64,000 nt of DNA from Desmodesmus armatus (taxonomy: Eukaryota > Chlorophyta > Chlorophyceae > Sphaeropleales > Scenedesmaceae). The stretch's first letter is position 1; every line of letters starts with the position of its first letter. Of this stretch, positions 37,301-49,274 are shown piece after piece. The stretch is from positions 62,001-126,000 of the forward strand of contig VIIQ02000669.1 of assembly GCA_007449985.2 (NCBI GenBank), given 5' to 3'. The position numbers and the translations under genes are program-made. Below the pieces are notes generated by a model. That model was given only the letters and a program-made list of their open reading frames with translations, did not search any database and had not been told where the DNA came from.

Positions 37301-40300
37301 CAGAGGTGGCTGCAGCAGCGGCTGCAGCGGCAGAAAAGGCAGCTGCTGAAGAGGCTGCAGCAGCGGCGGCCAAGAAAGGGGCAGGGAAGGGTGCAGACAA
37401 AGGTGAGATTTATACCTGTTCCCAAGTTTCACAGGAGGGCCCACCAGAGCCTCTGGTTCTACGCCGGTTGGATGTACTTGAGCCTGATCCCGCATCTGAA
37501 AGGTGGTTTCACAAGCAGCTTGACGTCAAGTGTTGACACTACCCCAACCCCCAGGCAATCCTCATTGGCACACACACGTTATCTGGGCCCCTGCCAACCA
37601 CGTTGGGTTGCCACGTTGCTTGCCCTGCCCTGCAGGCCGCAAGGGGTCCGCCGTCACCGCATCAGTGGCTGGCCCTGCGCCATCTGCCCCTGACGGTGCA
37701 CTGCAAGTCAGCCAGTTCACGGTGGACCCTGCGGAAGCAGTGGTGAAGCCGGGCTGCAAGCAGCAGGTATCTGTGGTGTTCAGGGCTGAGGCCAACCGTG
37801 CCTGGTCAGCCACACTGGGCCTGGACATCAGTGAACGGGACCCGAGGGACCAGCCGGAGGGCATCCCTTATGAGCTTGGTGGCGACAGCTGCATACCAGG
37901 TGCGCCGCTTCGACGCTGCCCGTGGGTTTATACTTGTCACCTGTCCGCTGGTTGAAGTTGGCCTGTGCAGCTCAGTCTGCTGGCTGCGTTTCACAGGCCA
38001 AGCCTGTCTGTTGAGGCTCGGCGCACTGCTTATTTTCTTTTTCTTCCTGCACTGGGATCCGTTGCTGCAGGGATTGACTCCAGCAACCTGGCCTCCATCT
38101 TTGAGGAGCATGTGGTGCTGCCACACCTGGACCCCTTCCAGCCTGTCAACTGCAGCTTCGGGCTGAAGGACAAGGTGTTCAACTTTGGAACACTGATAGC
38201 CCAGCTGCCAGAGCTGACAGCACCTGATCCCAGTGTGGGTGACGGTGCTGGTGGTGCAGCGAAGAAGGGGGCCCGGCCTGGAGCGTCAGCTAAGGCAGGG
38301 GCCAGGGCCAGCGTCGCTGCTGGCGCAGCAATGAGCGATGGGACGGCAGTGTCAGCGGTGCAGAAGGCACAGCCTGATACTGGCAGCATGCTTGATGACC
38401 CTGCAGCCGTGAAGGCCAACCTGAAGTTCATCAACCCGAAGAAGGTTCCGTGCACTGTGAACTTCAACATCCAGCCACAAAACGGCAACCAGCCAGGTGC
38501 GTTGCGGGGCAACATTTGATGCACACCCCAGCAACAGCGACATCCAACAAGATGTTGAATGGGCATTTCATATTTGCCACAACCACTGCTTGGCTGCTTC
38601 TGTTCCTCAGGTGTGCGGTTCCCTATGGAGGTGTACCCCAGCAGCATCGTCATCCCGCCTCACGAGTACCGCCATGTGACACTGGCATTCCGCCCTAAGG
38701 CCCTGCAGCAGTACAGCGCAGTGTTTGAGGCTATCGCCGTCGGCGGGGCCGCAGACCCCACCACTGCCAGCTTTACCTGCGAGCTCAGGGGTGAGGGAGC
38801 TCTCCCCAGCCTCAACTTCCAAGAGCCCAGTGGGCTGGACCCTGCTGGCCGTCCTTGGCTGAAGTTTGGCAAGCTGACCACCCCTGGGCAGCGCCGCCAG
38901 CTTTCTATCAACGTGCGCAACAACGGTTTCCTCGCTGCGACCGCCCGGATCGAGATGGACGCTCATCCAGCTTTCACGCTGCTGGAGGGGACACAGGTGT
39001 GTCTGCTTGGATGGATTGACAAGCATGCCATGCGCTAGACCTTGCTGATGCTGGTAATACCTGCCAGAGAGTCCTAGGTCCAGTGCGCTCCAGCAACTTG
39101 GTGTCTCACATGCGAAGGGGGACTGTTGTTCATGCAGTCTCCCTTTGCATGTGAGACACCAAGTTGCTCCAGCGCACTGGACCCAGGACTGTCTGGCAGG
39201 TACTACCAGCATTAGCAAGGTCTCGTTCAGCTCTCGTTCAACAACCAACGGTGAACAAGCAGCGGACGCGCACTGATCAGGATGAAGCGATACTGACTTG
39301 CTTGTGTTTGTGTTTCAGGTGTTCACAGTTGAAAGCAAGAAGGCGGCCACATTCACAGTGGAGTTCCAACCCCACGAGCTGGGAAGCTTCAGTCATGAGC
39401 TGCAGCTGCGTGTGAACAACAACCCCTTTGAGCAGTACAAGGTGGCCCTGACAGGTACTGCCGTGGCATCGATCATGCTGATCGGCAGTTTGTGCAGTGC
39501 CTTTATCACAAGCAAGAGCCTTGTGCCCAACACATGCGGGCGTCATGACAATGATCATCCCAGTGGTGAACCTCATGGCGAATTGCTGGAAGCATCACCT
39601 GCAGAGCTTCACCAGTGTGTGTGTGCACTGTCCTGCAGGCAAATGTGCTGAGGAGGAGGTGCTGTTCCTGGGTCTGCCTTCGGGCGGCATCAACCTGCCA
39701 GACGTGCACCTGGGGCCGCGGCCGCTCACGCCAGGTGGTGCCCAGCGGCCGCCCTCCTCTCTGGCACCCACCAAGGACACGTCAAGCCACACAGCTGCCA
39801 CTGCAAGTGCGCTGTCTGCAGCTGCTGGGCTGCCTGTGCCGCAAGTGCCCCCGGGCAGCGGCAGCAGCTCCTTCACCTTCACCATGGCAAACAACAGCAG
39901 CAGCAAGCACTTTAGGTACAAGTGGCCCGAGCACCCGCAGCTGCGGTTCTACCCATCTGTGGGGCACCTTCATGCTGGCCAAGTGCGTGAGGTGACTGTC
40001 ACGTTTGTGGCGTCCGCACCCATGAAGCTGGACGCGGATATCAAGGTGGCCCTCAGCCAGATCACGTATAAGGTGCGTCCCCAGGCGACACTATGTCTAG
40101 CTGTGTGCCTTGATTCTTACTGTGTGGCAGCATTGGCAGGTTGTCCTTCCTGACATGCTACCGACCTGCGCGAATTGTCACTGGTGCGTGCGGGAAAGGT
40201 TGCGCAAAGCCCTGGTGTGAATCAGGCGGCCTGTTGGGGTTTGGATGCCTGGACCTGTGTGCTGTGCTGTGTGCTGCGCTGTGTGCTGCCAGGGTGACCC

Positions 40301-43300
40301 CTTGGTATGGGGTGAAGCTGTTGCTGCACACATGGTGGCATCCGGACTGCGCTGCTCCAGTGCCACACGGGTGGCGACAGGCCTGCCGGGCGCAACACCA
40401 AAGCCGGGCGCAGAACCCTTGGTGGACCTTGTGCCCAAGACGCAGCGGGACCTTGTGCTCAAGGTGGGATGTCGCTTTGAATGACAAAGTCCGGGGCTCA
40501 GGCCGGGTTGTGATCATCATGGTGGCAAAACACTGTGCCAGGTGGTCAAAGCAGGCCAGTACGTACACTGCTGACAATGCTCATCGTACTTGGTGGTGTC
40601 CTTGCAATTCCTTGCAGCCAGCCTCTGCTGTGCTGCCCTTGTCATGCTGTTGACCTGCAGGTCAATGCCACAGCTGACAGCCCCCGCTATGAATGCACTG
40701 CGCCAGCGCCAGCCATCGTCTTCAAGTAAGTGTACAGAAGGGACAGCAGGCCCAGCACATCGGAGACACATATAATACGGACTGCTACTGCAACCGCTCG
40801 CAGCCCTTGGCAGCTTTGCCGATTTGTGCCTTGCAATTAAGTGGTTTGAATGTGTTACCTGCAGGCCGACCATGATGTTCCAGACCAGGAGCTTCAGCTT
40901 CACGTTGTCCAACCCCTCGCTGACTGCATTGACGTATGAGTGGCAGATACTCAACAAAGCTGGCAGCGTGGACACAGGTGGTGAGGGCCTTGCTTTCAGC
41001 CAATGAGCTTTCACGCCCAGGGTATGGATGTCTTGTGCATCGGCCTGTCACTCTGCAGTACCACAGCCCGGTCCTGCTCAGGGGCCCCCACCGGTTGCGA
41101 TCACCCAAGTTTGTATTTTTTAGTACAGGAAGGTGTTTGCTCGCCTACTGATTGCGCTTTCCTGTGCTGTTTGTAGGCATCTACAAGCTCAGTCATGCGT
41201 CAGGCACACTGCAAGGTGGCAGCAGCCAGCAAATCACCCTGCAGTTCAGCCCCCACGAGGTGGAAGATGTGTCAAGGGTGCTGGTTTGCCACATGCCTGA
41301 GATACAGGAGGTACTGGAGGCAGCAGCAGCAGCACCTCAGGGCATGCAGCAGGCACCCTCTGCTCGGCCTGGCAGCGCAGCCGCCGCCGCAGCTGCTGCA
41401 GCTGCAGCGCTCAAGCCGCTTGTGCGGGAAGTGACAGGAAAGGTGTGTGCACACAGCCTTGCTACTGCAACCTTCACAACCTGTGTATGATACCAACACA
41501 TTGTCTTGCACCGTCAATTATGCCTCCGGCATAAGGTGAGTGCTTGCCCTGTCAAGTGCGTGTGATACCACACAGTCTGTTGGCTGCACACATTGTCTTG
41601 CACAGTCACTCATGCCTTCGGCATACAATGAGTGCCTGCCCTGTCAAGTGCCAAGTGGCTAGCTAGTGCCGAGGTTCAGACTATGTCCTCAACATCTGTA
41701 CTGTCCTTTATACCTGCCGTGCCCCTTGCTGTGTAGGTGCTGAGGCCATGGTGCCACTTTGAGCTGCCAGAGAGCGATTATGTGACAGGCAGCAGGCGCA
41801 GCCCAGACCTCCCTGGTCCATCAGGGGTGATTGAGCTGCTTGATCTCGCCACCAAGGTAGGCATGCGATCAGGAACATCTGACAGCCAAACCGCACCATC
41901 ATCACGCCGCACTGCAAGTTGTAGCTGAGCATGCAGCGTGCTAGCAGTGGTGTGGTTGCTTCAGGGAGATCGTCGGGCATGCCAATGCAATTGCGCAATA
42001 GGCAGCATGGTGCAAACTTGACTGAAGCACTTTGTTTGGCTAATGTGCCACTGCAGGTTGTGGAGTTTGAGTCGCTTGGCATCAGGGTGCGCAACACAAA
42101 GCGCTTCTTCATCCTCAACCCCACCAGCATCACCTACGAGTTTGTGTGGGCGCCGGTGCTGCCGCCAGCTGTTGCTGCCCTGGGTGGGCCACCACCACCC
42201 AGCCCATTCAACTGTGTCGTGCGCAAGGGGTCCATTGCAGAGGGGAGGTGAGACTGAATGAACAGGCACAGCTGGGGAAGGTGTTGATGTCATGCTTCTG
42301 TCATGCTCTTGCATGGTTGAGCAATCACAAACTCCCTGCACCTGTTGGCATCAGCCTGTCTTGACAGGGCACTGCTGGCAGCGTGTCACCTGATGGAAGC
42401 AGCTGCTGTTGACTGCAGCATGGCACTGCTTGAACTGTTCATGCAGGCGGTATGAAATGGTGTTTGAGTACACACCCACAGCTGACACTCTGGTGGAGGC
42501 CTTCTGGGCTTTCAGCATTCCCAGCCAGGGTATTGTGGTGCCCTTCCTGCTAGTGGGACATGTGACAGAGCCACGGGTCACACTTGACAGGCCAGCCATC
42601 AACTTTGGCAGGGTGAGCGAGCTTTTCACACTTCAGATGCAGTCGCTAGTAGGGACATGTACGTGTGAGTACACTCCTTGCTTTGCCGCTGCACGTGAGC
42701 TGAACGAGGTAGAGCCATGCATCAGCTCACTGTGCAGACACCGTGTGGTAGTTAGTGTGCATAGGCATCACACAAGCAAGCACAGCTGGGATCGACATCG
42801 GGTGATGTCTCCTTGCTCATTGGCCTCTCTGCCGCCACGCGTTCTGCAGGTGCAACTGGGCATGCGCACCAAGCTGAACCTGTCACTGTGCAATGACGAG
42901 CACCTGCCCTTCAGCTTTGCACTGGACAAGGCATCATACGATGCCAGCGATGCGCTGCTGGCAGCTTCAGGTGGCAAGCCCCTGCTGGAGGTGCAGCCGA
43001 CAAGCGGCACCGTAGCGCCACACTCCAAGGTACGCCGGGCGCAACACCCCACCTAGCACAGCACAGTTTATGTGCGACATGCAGCATCCTTACATACATG
43101 TGCGGCACTGAGCTAGAGTCTACCGGCTGTTGCAGCATATTTTCAAAAGGGTGAATGCTGCCGGCAAGTGTCATGTCAAGCGCAACCATTCCGGATTGCA
43201 GGTGGAGCTGGTGGCAACCTTTGCACCTCAAGAGGAGCGTCCGATCAACTACAATGTCATCGTGCGTGTGCGCAACAAGCCCACGCCTCTGCAGCTGAAT

Positions 43301-46300
43301 GTCAAGGGAGAGGGCTATGCCCTGTCGCCCTCCTTGTTGCTGGAGCTGCAAGATGACAGCAGCCTGGAGTTGTCAAGCTCAGGGGTGAACACTGTTGACT
43401 TTGGCCAGGTAAGTCCAAGCATGAAGTCCGGACAGAGATGATGACAGAGATGATGTCTGCGGCTTGTCAGCTGCACGTACATGAAGCTCTGTCGGAACTT
43501 GTTTCGGCCCCCCGACAGGCACCTGTAGCAGCTGCCAGGCCAGTGTGTGTGATGCAGCATATGCAACATGATAGACATGCTCTTGTCTGCTGCACGTTGT
43601 GCTGCAGGTGGTCATCAATGACAGGGTCGTGCGCAGCCTGTCGCTTGTCAACCCTGGCCGAGTAAACTTTGACTTCACATGGGACCTCGGCAGCCACCCG
43701 CGCCTCTTGGTCAAGCCTGCAGGCGGCAGTGTGCCTAAGGGAGAACGGCGGGTAATGGAGCTCAGCTATGCACCCACAGCACCAGAACAGCTGGCGGGCT
43801 ACCGCATCAAATGCCAGGTGCGCAACAGGGCCTGGAGCGGTGTCAAAAGTTCCCCTTTCAGGTGGTCTTGACCAACAACAGTCTGCGGGCTTTCTGTTTG
43901 TGTGCTATAGCTTACATGCGGGTAGGCTGACCATTGCTGTGCCAACCTGACCTTGCAGATTATCAACGGCCCAACCTACGTGCTGGCGCTCAATGGGTCT
44001 GGCTACAAGCCCAAGCTCAACCTGAGCTTCCTGAGCTACGACTTTGGCCCGTGCCACGTCTTCCAGCAGGGCATGACGCCAGCTGTTGCCAAGCTGGTCA
44101 TTGTGAATGAGGACAGGCAGCCGGTCAGCTTTGATGCGGTGTTCGACAACACAGATAACTGGCAGGTGGGTCAGGACTTGGGGCAGGGTGGGGGGGGTGA
44201 ATGGTGGCAGCCGCATAACCGCTCATCAATTTTGCTCTCCCTGCGCTTCAGAAAAAAAGACAGGCTGCAACATGCCACTTGTACATTCTCAAGGACCAAT
44301 GCACACGGCAGTGTACGAGCCATGTGTTGATGGCAACTTGGTGCGGAAAGGTCGATGACCTCCTTTGATGCTCGTGCCTGTGCCTACAACCTACTGACTG
44401 CAGGTGGCAAGCACCCCCTCCGTCCTCAAGCCAGGCCACAGCACAGAGATCAGCATCACCTTTGTGCCCACGGCAGCCAAGGAGTACGCCACTGCTGTGC
44501 CACTCAGGGTGATGGGACTGTACGACATCAACATCCCACTCAAAGGTAGGGGCGTGCCAGGAAAGACATGGGATCCCTTATGCAGCGGTGTTCCAACAAG
44601 CCTTGTTGTTGTGTGTTGTGCTGCTGGTACTCTGATTGAACATGGCTGTGACTGTTGTACGGTACCGCACTTGTATGGTACAGTCAAACCTGACACCTTT
44701 GTGTTGGTACTTGTGCAGGTGAAGGTGTCCCCTTGGTCATTGAGGTGGCAAAGCCTGAGCTGTCGCAGCGTGGCGTCTTCTTTGGAGCAGTGCCCTGTGG
44801 CTCCTGCTGCAACAGGACACTCTCGCTCATCAACAAGGGCAGGGCGGCTGCACACGTCAGTTTCGGCCCCAGTGCGGAGCTGCTGCAGCAGCTGGGTATT
44901 GAGATCATTCCAGCAGAGGGTGTGCTGCTGAAGGCAAGGCAGACAGCTGACCTGACGCTGCTGTACAGGTGTGTGGGTGTGACTCAACGTGCTGTCTACC
45001 AGGAATCGACCTGGAATGCCATGCCGGCCACTGTTGGCAACCACTACTTGAGGACGGAATGTTGAATGCGCCTAGTGGTGTGCAAGGCTTGATAGTGCCC
45101 TTACAGAATTGTGTCAACCACACCGGCACCATGCTCCCGAAGAGGCATGAGGGATGGTGCTGTTTGCTACACATGCTGCCTGTGCAGGCCCCAGCAGCGC
45201 ACCAGGCCCTTCAAGGAGCCCCTCAAGGCCCTGGTAGCAGGCGTGCCCCAGGTCATCACCACGATTTCAGGCGCCTGCACAGGCCTGTCAGTGCTGCTTG
45301 CCAGCGACAGCATTCCCTTTGGCACTGTGGTGCTGGGCAGCCGCACCACAAAGCGGCTGCTGCTGAGCAACAACGGGGACGTGGGCTGCAAGTTTGCTTG
45401 GGACACATCACGCTTTGGCAGCAACTTTGGCATCACACCAGCAGGTACGCCACTTGGTCAAGGACCTCCTGCGAGGGCATACCTGTGCCACAAACCAGGG
45501 CTAGTAATTTACAGGCCGCGCGGCATTTGTCCTGGGCCGCAGGTCAGTTGCAGCGCAGCAAGATCTGCATGGATGTTTTTTGGGTTCCAACGCAAAGTCT
45601 GGCAAATTGCAGGCTGTAGTGCACGTTGATGGAGGTTTGAGCCAACCATCAATCTCACCCCAAGCACATGCATGTTGGCATGGATAACTAGTACCATGGC
45701 TTTGCTTGCCTTGCGTCTCACACCCTTTCACTGCGTGTTGTGTAACAGACGGCTTCCTGGCACCCGGGCAAGACGTCAAGCTGGAGGTGTCCTTCCACCC
45801 GGCAGCTGTCAACCCCGACATCAGGCTCGAGCAGCTGCGCTGCAAGCTGTCTGGCTCCGCTGCAGCCGCAGCTGCTGCCGCTGATGCATCGGCTGCCGCT
45901 GGCCCAGCAACTGTATCCCTTCAGAAGCTTCCAGACCTGCTGCTGACCCTCACTGGGGCCTGCGCTGCAACAGAGGCCACCGGGGAGCCTGTGCTGTTCA
46001 AGTGCATGGTCAGGAGCAGCACCAGCAAGTCGATCAAGCTGGACAACCCCACCAGCAGCAACTGGCAGCTGCGGCCAGTGATCAGCAATGAGTTCTGGTC
46101 GGGTGCTGAGTTCTTGCAGGTGCCTGCGGGCGCTAGTGCTGAGTACAGCCTGCTGTACAAGCCACTCACCATGACACCAGCGGAGGGACAGCCACACCAG
46201 GGCACGGTGTTCTTCCCTCTGCCTGATGGCAGTGGGCTGCTGTACAACCTACATGGCCAGGTAAGCCTTGTACCGTTGGTGATGCACACCTGGCCAGGGG

Positions 46301-48873
46301 TCTCTGCAGTGAGTGCAGCGTCGCATTTGGTGCATGGCCTGCAACGCACACCAGCATGGGAGAAGGTGGCAGATAGCTGCTTGACATGGCCCACCTGCAA
46401 AACAAGTGACATTTTGTGATGATCTTTGCAGGCAGACCAGCCTACGCCTGAGGGTGTGATTGAGCTCAGCCTACCAGCCAAGACACAACACACCCAGACA
46501 CTGAAGGTTCCAAACTGGCTGCACAAGCCACAGCGCTTCAAGTAAGTGCAGTCATGGTTTGGCCTCAAGCACTTTTGACTGCCGTGTACTAGAGACCAGG
46601 GTATGAGCTTTTGGGCCTCTCCTGAGCCAACGTGAGAGTATCATGATGCACACAAGCAGCACCTAGACTGAATGCAGCTGGCTGTGTGGTGATCAGCATC
46701 ACATGTTGCAATCCTTGGCATCACATGCTTTGGTCTCACTTTGCCATCCAGGGTGATCAAGGAGTTGCTGGCTGGAGAGCCCAGCACGCGCATTGAGGGT
46801 GCAGGTGCCATTGATGTACCAGCTTTGCTGGACAGGGAGTACAGGCTCAACGTGTACAGCTACACACAGGTATGGTTCAACCTTGGCAATGTTGCATGGC
46901 AGCTGAAGAGTTATGCTGCAGTACACTTTGACAGGGTACGTGTGCACACTGCTCCAGCTGAATCAGGAATTCATCAGGAATTGGATGTTACATTGAACAC
47001 CGGCCGTTTTGAGGAGCCAACACAAGGCTCATTGGCCAAATCAACAACCACAGCAATATCACAGCTGTGCTAACACAACTGGTAGGGATTGGCCGGGATC
47101 ACCACGCCCCCGGCGGCACATTGCGCTCCCCATGCAACTGACGCTGCTACAGACCGTCTCTGCTTCAGCCCTCCTCCGCTTAGCCTACGCAGCAACGTCT
47201 TCTCTTCCGTCAATCCGGAATCACTTAGCTATGGATCTGCTTTGCCTCTCAAACAGCTGGCTGGTGGCTTGCAATGCGGCTGTTCAGCTGGTCCCGACCG
47301 TGCCTTGCTGCGACATGCAGGGTCTGATGCATGCGCGCATCACGTTCAAGAATGAGGCCAGTGGCGAGTACACCTACTACGAGGTCAAGCTGACCAGCAC
47401 TGCACCCGCCCCCATGGGCCGCCTCAGCCTGGAGTGCCCTGTGCGCAAGCAGACCTCTGCTACTGTTAGCATCAACAACCCACTCACGGTGCCGGTCACG
47501 CTGCGGCCGACCATCACCAGCAAGCAGGTGCGCTGAATAGCCAGCAGCTGCAATCCGCAACGGCCTGCAGGCCTCACCGCCACTGGTGCACTGAGCGGGC
47601 GTCCCAATCGGTACATTTCGTGTCAGCTGGTTGTCTACCGCACGTTCTGCATCCTAGCTGCACTGCACGGTCCTCCCGCCCATGATGTTTGAAGTTTGCT
47701 GACAGATTCGGATATGTGTTGGTGCTGCTGCTTGCAGGTCGTGCTGGTTCCTGCTGCTCCCGTGCTGCCGCCTGGTGTGACCACCTCCCTGGAGGTCCGC
47801 TTCAGGCCCCTGCTGGTGGGGTTCAGTGATGCCACACTCAAGCTGGACAGCACTGAGCTGGGCCTGTATGAGTGGAAGCTCAAGCTCACAGGGGCACCCA
47901 CCATACCTGAGAAGCCGCTGGCCTTCAGCGTGCCGCTAGGGACCAGGGAGGTGCAGGTAAGGACTGGCACCCTGTGCAGTGCGTGTTGACTGTTGAAGGT
48001 TGAAGATGGCTCGCTAGGCCAGGGCTGTGCTCTGTAAGGTGCGTGCAGATGTGTGCACACAGGGTCAAGGGAAGCATGGCTCTATCCCGTCCCGCCAGTG
48101 CGTGCAACTCTTCTGTTTGAACTGGTTTCAGGCCTAAGCTATCACTTGTTCGGTTGCCGCAGGTGCTTCACTTCACGCACTGGCTGCCAGAGAAAGCCGA
48201 GTACAAGTGCAGCTTCAGCAGCAGCAGTGCGGGCACGGCAGCGTCAGGTGGCGTGGCTGCAAGCAGCACCGGCTTTGACGCACCTGCGTCTGTGGTGGTG
48301 GCAGCACCAGCAGGGCCCAACGGAACGGATGCAGAAGTCACAGTGGGCTTTGAGCCCTGTGAGCTGGGCGAGGCTGTACGAGACACCCTCGTGCTGACAT
48401 CGGCTACAGCTGGGGTGTATGAAGTGCCGCTGATGGGCCAGTGCGTGCCGCCCAAGCCGCAGGGGCCCATCGACGTCAGCAAGGTGAGAGCTGATGCTAT
48501 CCAACGTCTCTGCTTCCGCCCATTTGGTATCGACACAGGCAGCCTTGCCTAGAGGGTTGCCCCCTGTGTAGTGTTAGCCCCCATTGTGCCCCTGACTCAA
48601 GGTGCGTTCCTGTCTGTTGCTGTGCAGGGCTCTGCCACGGTGCCTTTCCGCAATGTGTTTGCCGTGGAGGCTGAGTTTGTGTACAGCACAGACAACCCAG
48701 CGTTTGTGCTGGCCCGCAGCAGTGAAAAGCTGCCGCCGAAGAAGCCCTCTAGCATCAGCATCAGCTACCGGCCGGCGGCATCCGGACAGCAAGGCAGCAG
48801 CAGGATGGCCAAGCTCACTGTGGCTTGCCCAAAGCAGACCAGCACTCAGTGGGTGTTTTACCTGCAGGCCTAA
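22366..48873 (+). CDS. HYDIN: HYDIN, ciliary central-apparatus protein, complete
   Basis: Fifty-five exons join in frame to 5,250 residues (human HYDIN is about 5,100) with no internal stop; start ATG 22366, TAA 48871-48873. HYDIN builds part of the C2 side (C2b) of the central pair in motile cilia. The order of landmarks follows animal HYDIN: VDQPLFQPFPPEVVFHTYEP and LRLRNNDK at the N-terminus; repeated ASH/MSP-type Ig domains (strands with LDFG or VDFG, then GxxxVTVxFxP); DILPIEGTVGAGQTEQVDF; the adenylate-kinase-like insert at ~2185 (PLVVLLYGAPLAGTST...GYIIDGL); ELSEETRWVIPPNGTINL after it; more ASH repeats; and a C-terminal QWVFYLQA. The P-loop lysine is Thr (residue 2191). A Ser/Gln-rich insert (~23730-24120) is lineage-specific. 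The first two exons are less certain than the rest. Confidence 0.96.
32508..33191 (+). other. HYDIN: HYDIN adenylate-kinase-like insert with degenerate P-loop
   Basis: Exon 20 encodes VVLLYGAPLAGTSTQAALLS, then RYGVPVVTVDSLLQEA, a Ser/Ala linker, and KGYIIDGLNSQHLASAAVVA, the same order as the Hydin_ADK region of animal HYDIN (P-loop, substrate strand, later YIIDG strand). The ACC codon at 32550-32552 gives Thr where a working P-loop has Lys. Confidence 0.85.
39037..39223 (+). ncRNA. 187-nt near-perfect hairpin in HYDIN intron 32: miRNA/siRNA precursor or foldback element
   Basis: Arms 39037-39125 and 39135-39223 are both 89 nt with a 9-nt loop and pair without any indel; I count 8 non-identical positions, some able to form G-U pairs. 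It occupies the middle of the 322-nt intron (38997-39318). Long, almost fully paired intronic hairpins are a known source of small RNAs in Chlamydomonas; a recent foldback transposon (MITE-like) is the main alternative. Confidence 0.65.
41497..41651 (+). repeat. Intronic tandem duplication with small GC hairpins
   Basis: Two ~63-nt copies (41497-41560 and 41589-41651) share CACATTGTCTTGCAC, a short stem (ATGCCTCCGGCAT or ATGCCTTCGGCAT) and GCCCTGTCAAGTGC. They lie in the 294-nt intron between HYDIN exons 38 and 39. Confidence 0.85.
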
Positions 48874-49274
48874 GCTTTGTCAGAGCCTGAGGCCAGGGAA
48901 AGCCTCCCCTGATTGGCTGAAGCGGCTTGTAGTGTGTGTTATGTCTTTGCATGTCGACAGGTGCATGTGCATTTTCATGTGCAAGGACTCATATGGTCTG
49001 GTCCCTTGTTGACCCCACATCATCCCGAACATGCAGGTGTGGTCGTTCTCATTGTAATCGGTGTGTTCCACAGTTACATGAGCGGATTGTTGATGAGGAT
49101 GATTTGCTGATCGCACTGTCGATCTGCTGACCAATACAATATCAAACGGCGATACGAGAACACTATCTGGCTTGTCTGTAGTCTCAAGCATTGTTCCTGG
49201 GCATGAAAGCACCGGCTCTGTCACCATAGTCCAAGCAGGTCCTGCTGTACACAGTCAAGTCAGTCCCAGCAGAC
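48874..49274. other. 401-bp HYDIN to CPSF-A-like spacer
   Basis: Contains the HYDIN 3' UTR (with TGTAA at 49053) and the promoter and 5' UTR of the downstream gene on the same strand. No further feature is visible. Confidence 0.45.
49053..49057 (+). terminator. Candidate TGTAA poly(A) signal of HYDIN
   Basis: The TGTAA motif lies 180 nt after the HYDIN stop and 218 nt before the next gene's ATG, the position expected for the 3' end of the HYDIN transcript. Confidence 0.4.

Larger units (their letters stand above)
22366..48873 (+). other. HYDIN: HYDIN exon map (55 exons)
   Basis: Exons by GT-AG borders and phase: 22366-22506, 22606-22707, 22825-22947, 23081-24756, 24898-25291, 25513-26124, 26369-26708, 27010-27138, 27304-27514, 27884-28275, 28454-28656, 28827-28949, 29105-29218, 29402-29574, 29805-30105, 30314-30745, 30947-31237, 31448-31902, 32042-32177, 32328-33191, 33405-33581, 33747-33899, 34057-34577, 34814-35005, 35148-35425, 35602-35764, 35976-36432, 36579-36869, 37018-37402, 37636-37899, 38071-38496, 38611-38996, 39319-39454, 39639-40072, 40293-40463, 40661-40725, 40865-40977, 41177-41442, 41737-41856, 42057-42247, 42447-42612, 42850-43029, 43202-43408, 43608-43817, 43959-44165, 44404-44545, 44719-44968, 45188-45444, 45749-46260, 46432-46541, 46752-46869, 47321-47527, 47738-47956, 48163-48483, 48628-48873. 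Borders were read by hand and may be off by a base. Confidence 0.85.

Noticed and set aside
46870..47320. Separate gene in the long HYDIN intron
   Set aside because: The open stretch there reads into HYDIN exon 52 and has no domain; phase is satisfied by treating it as intron.
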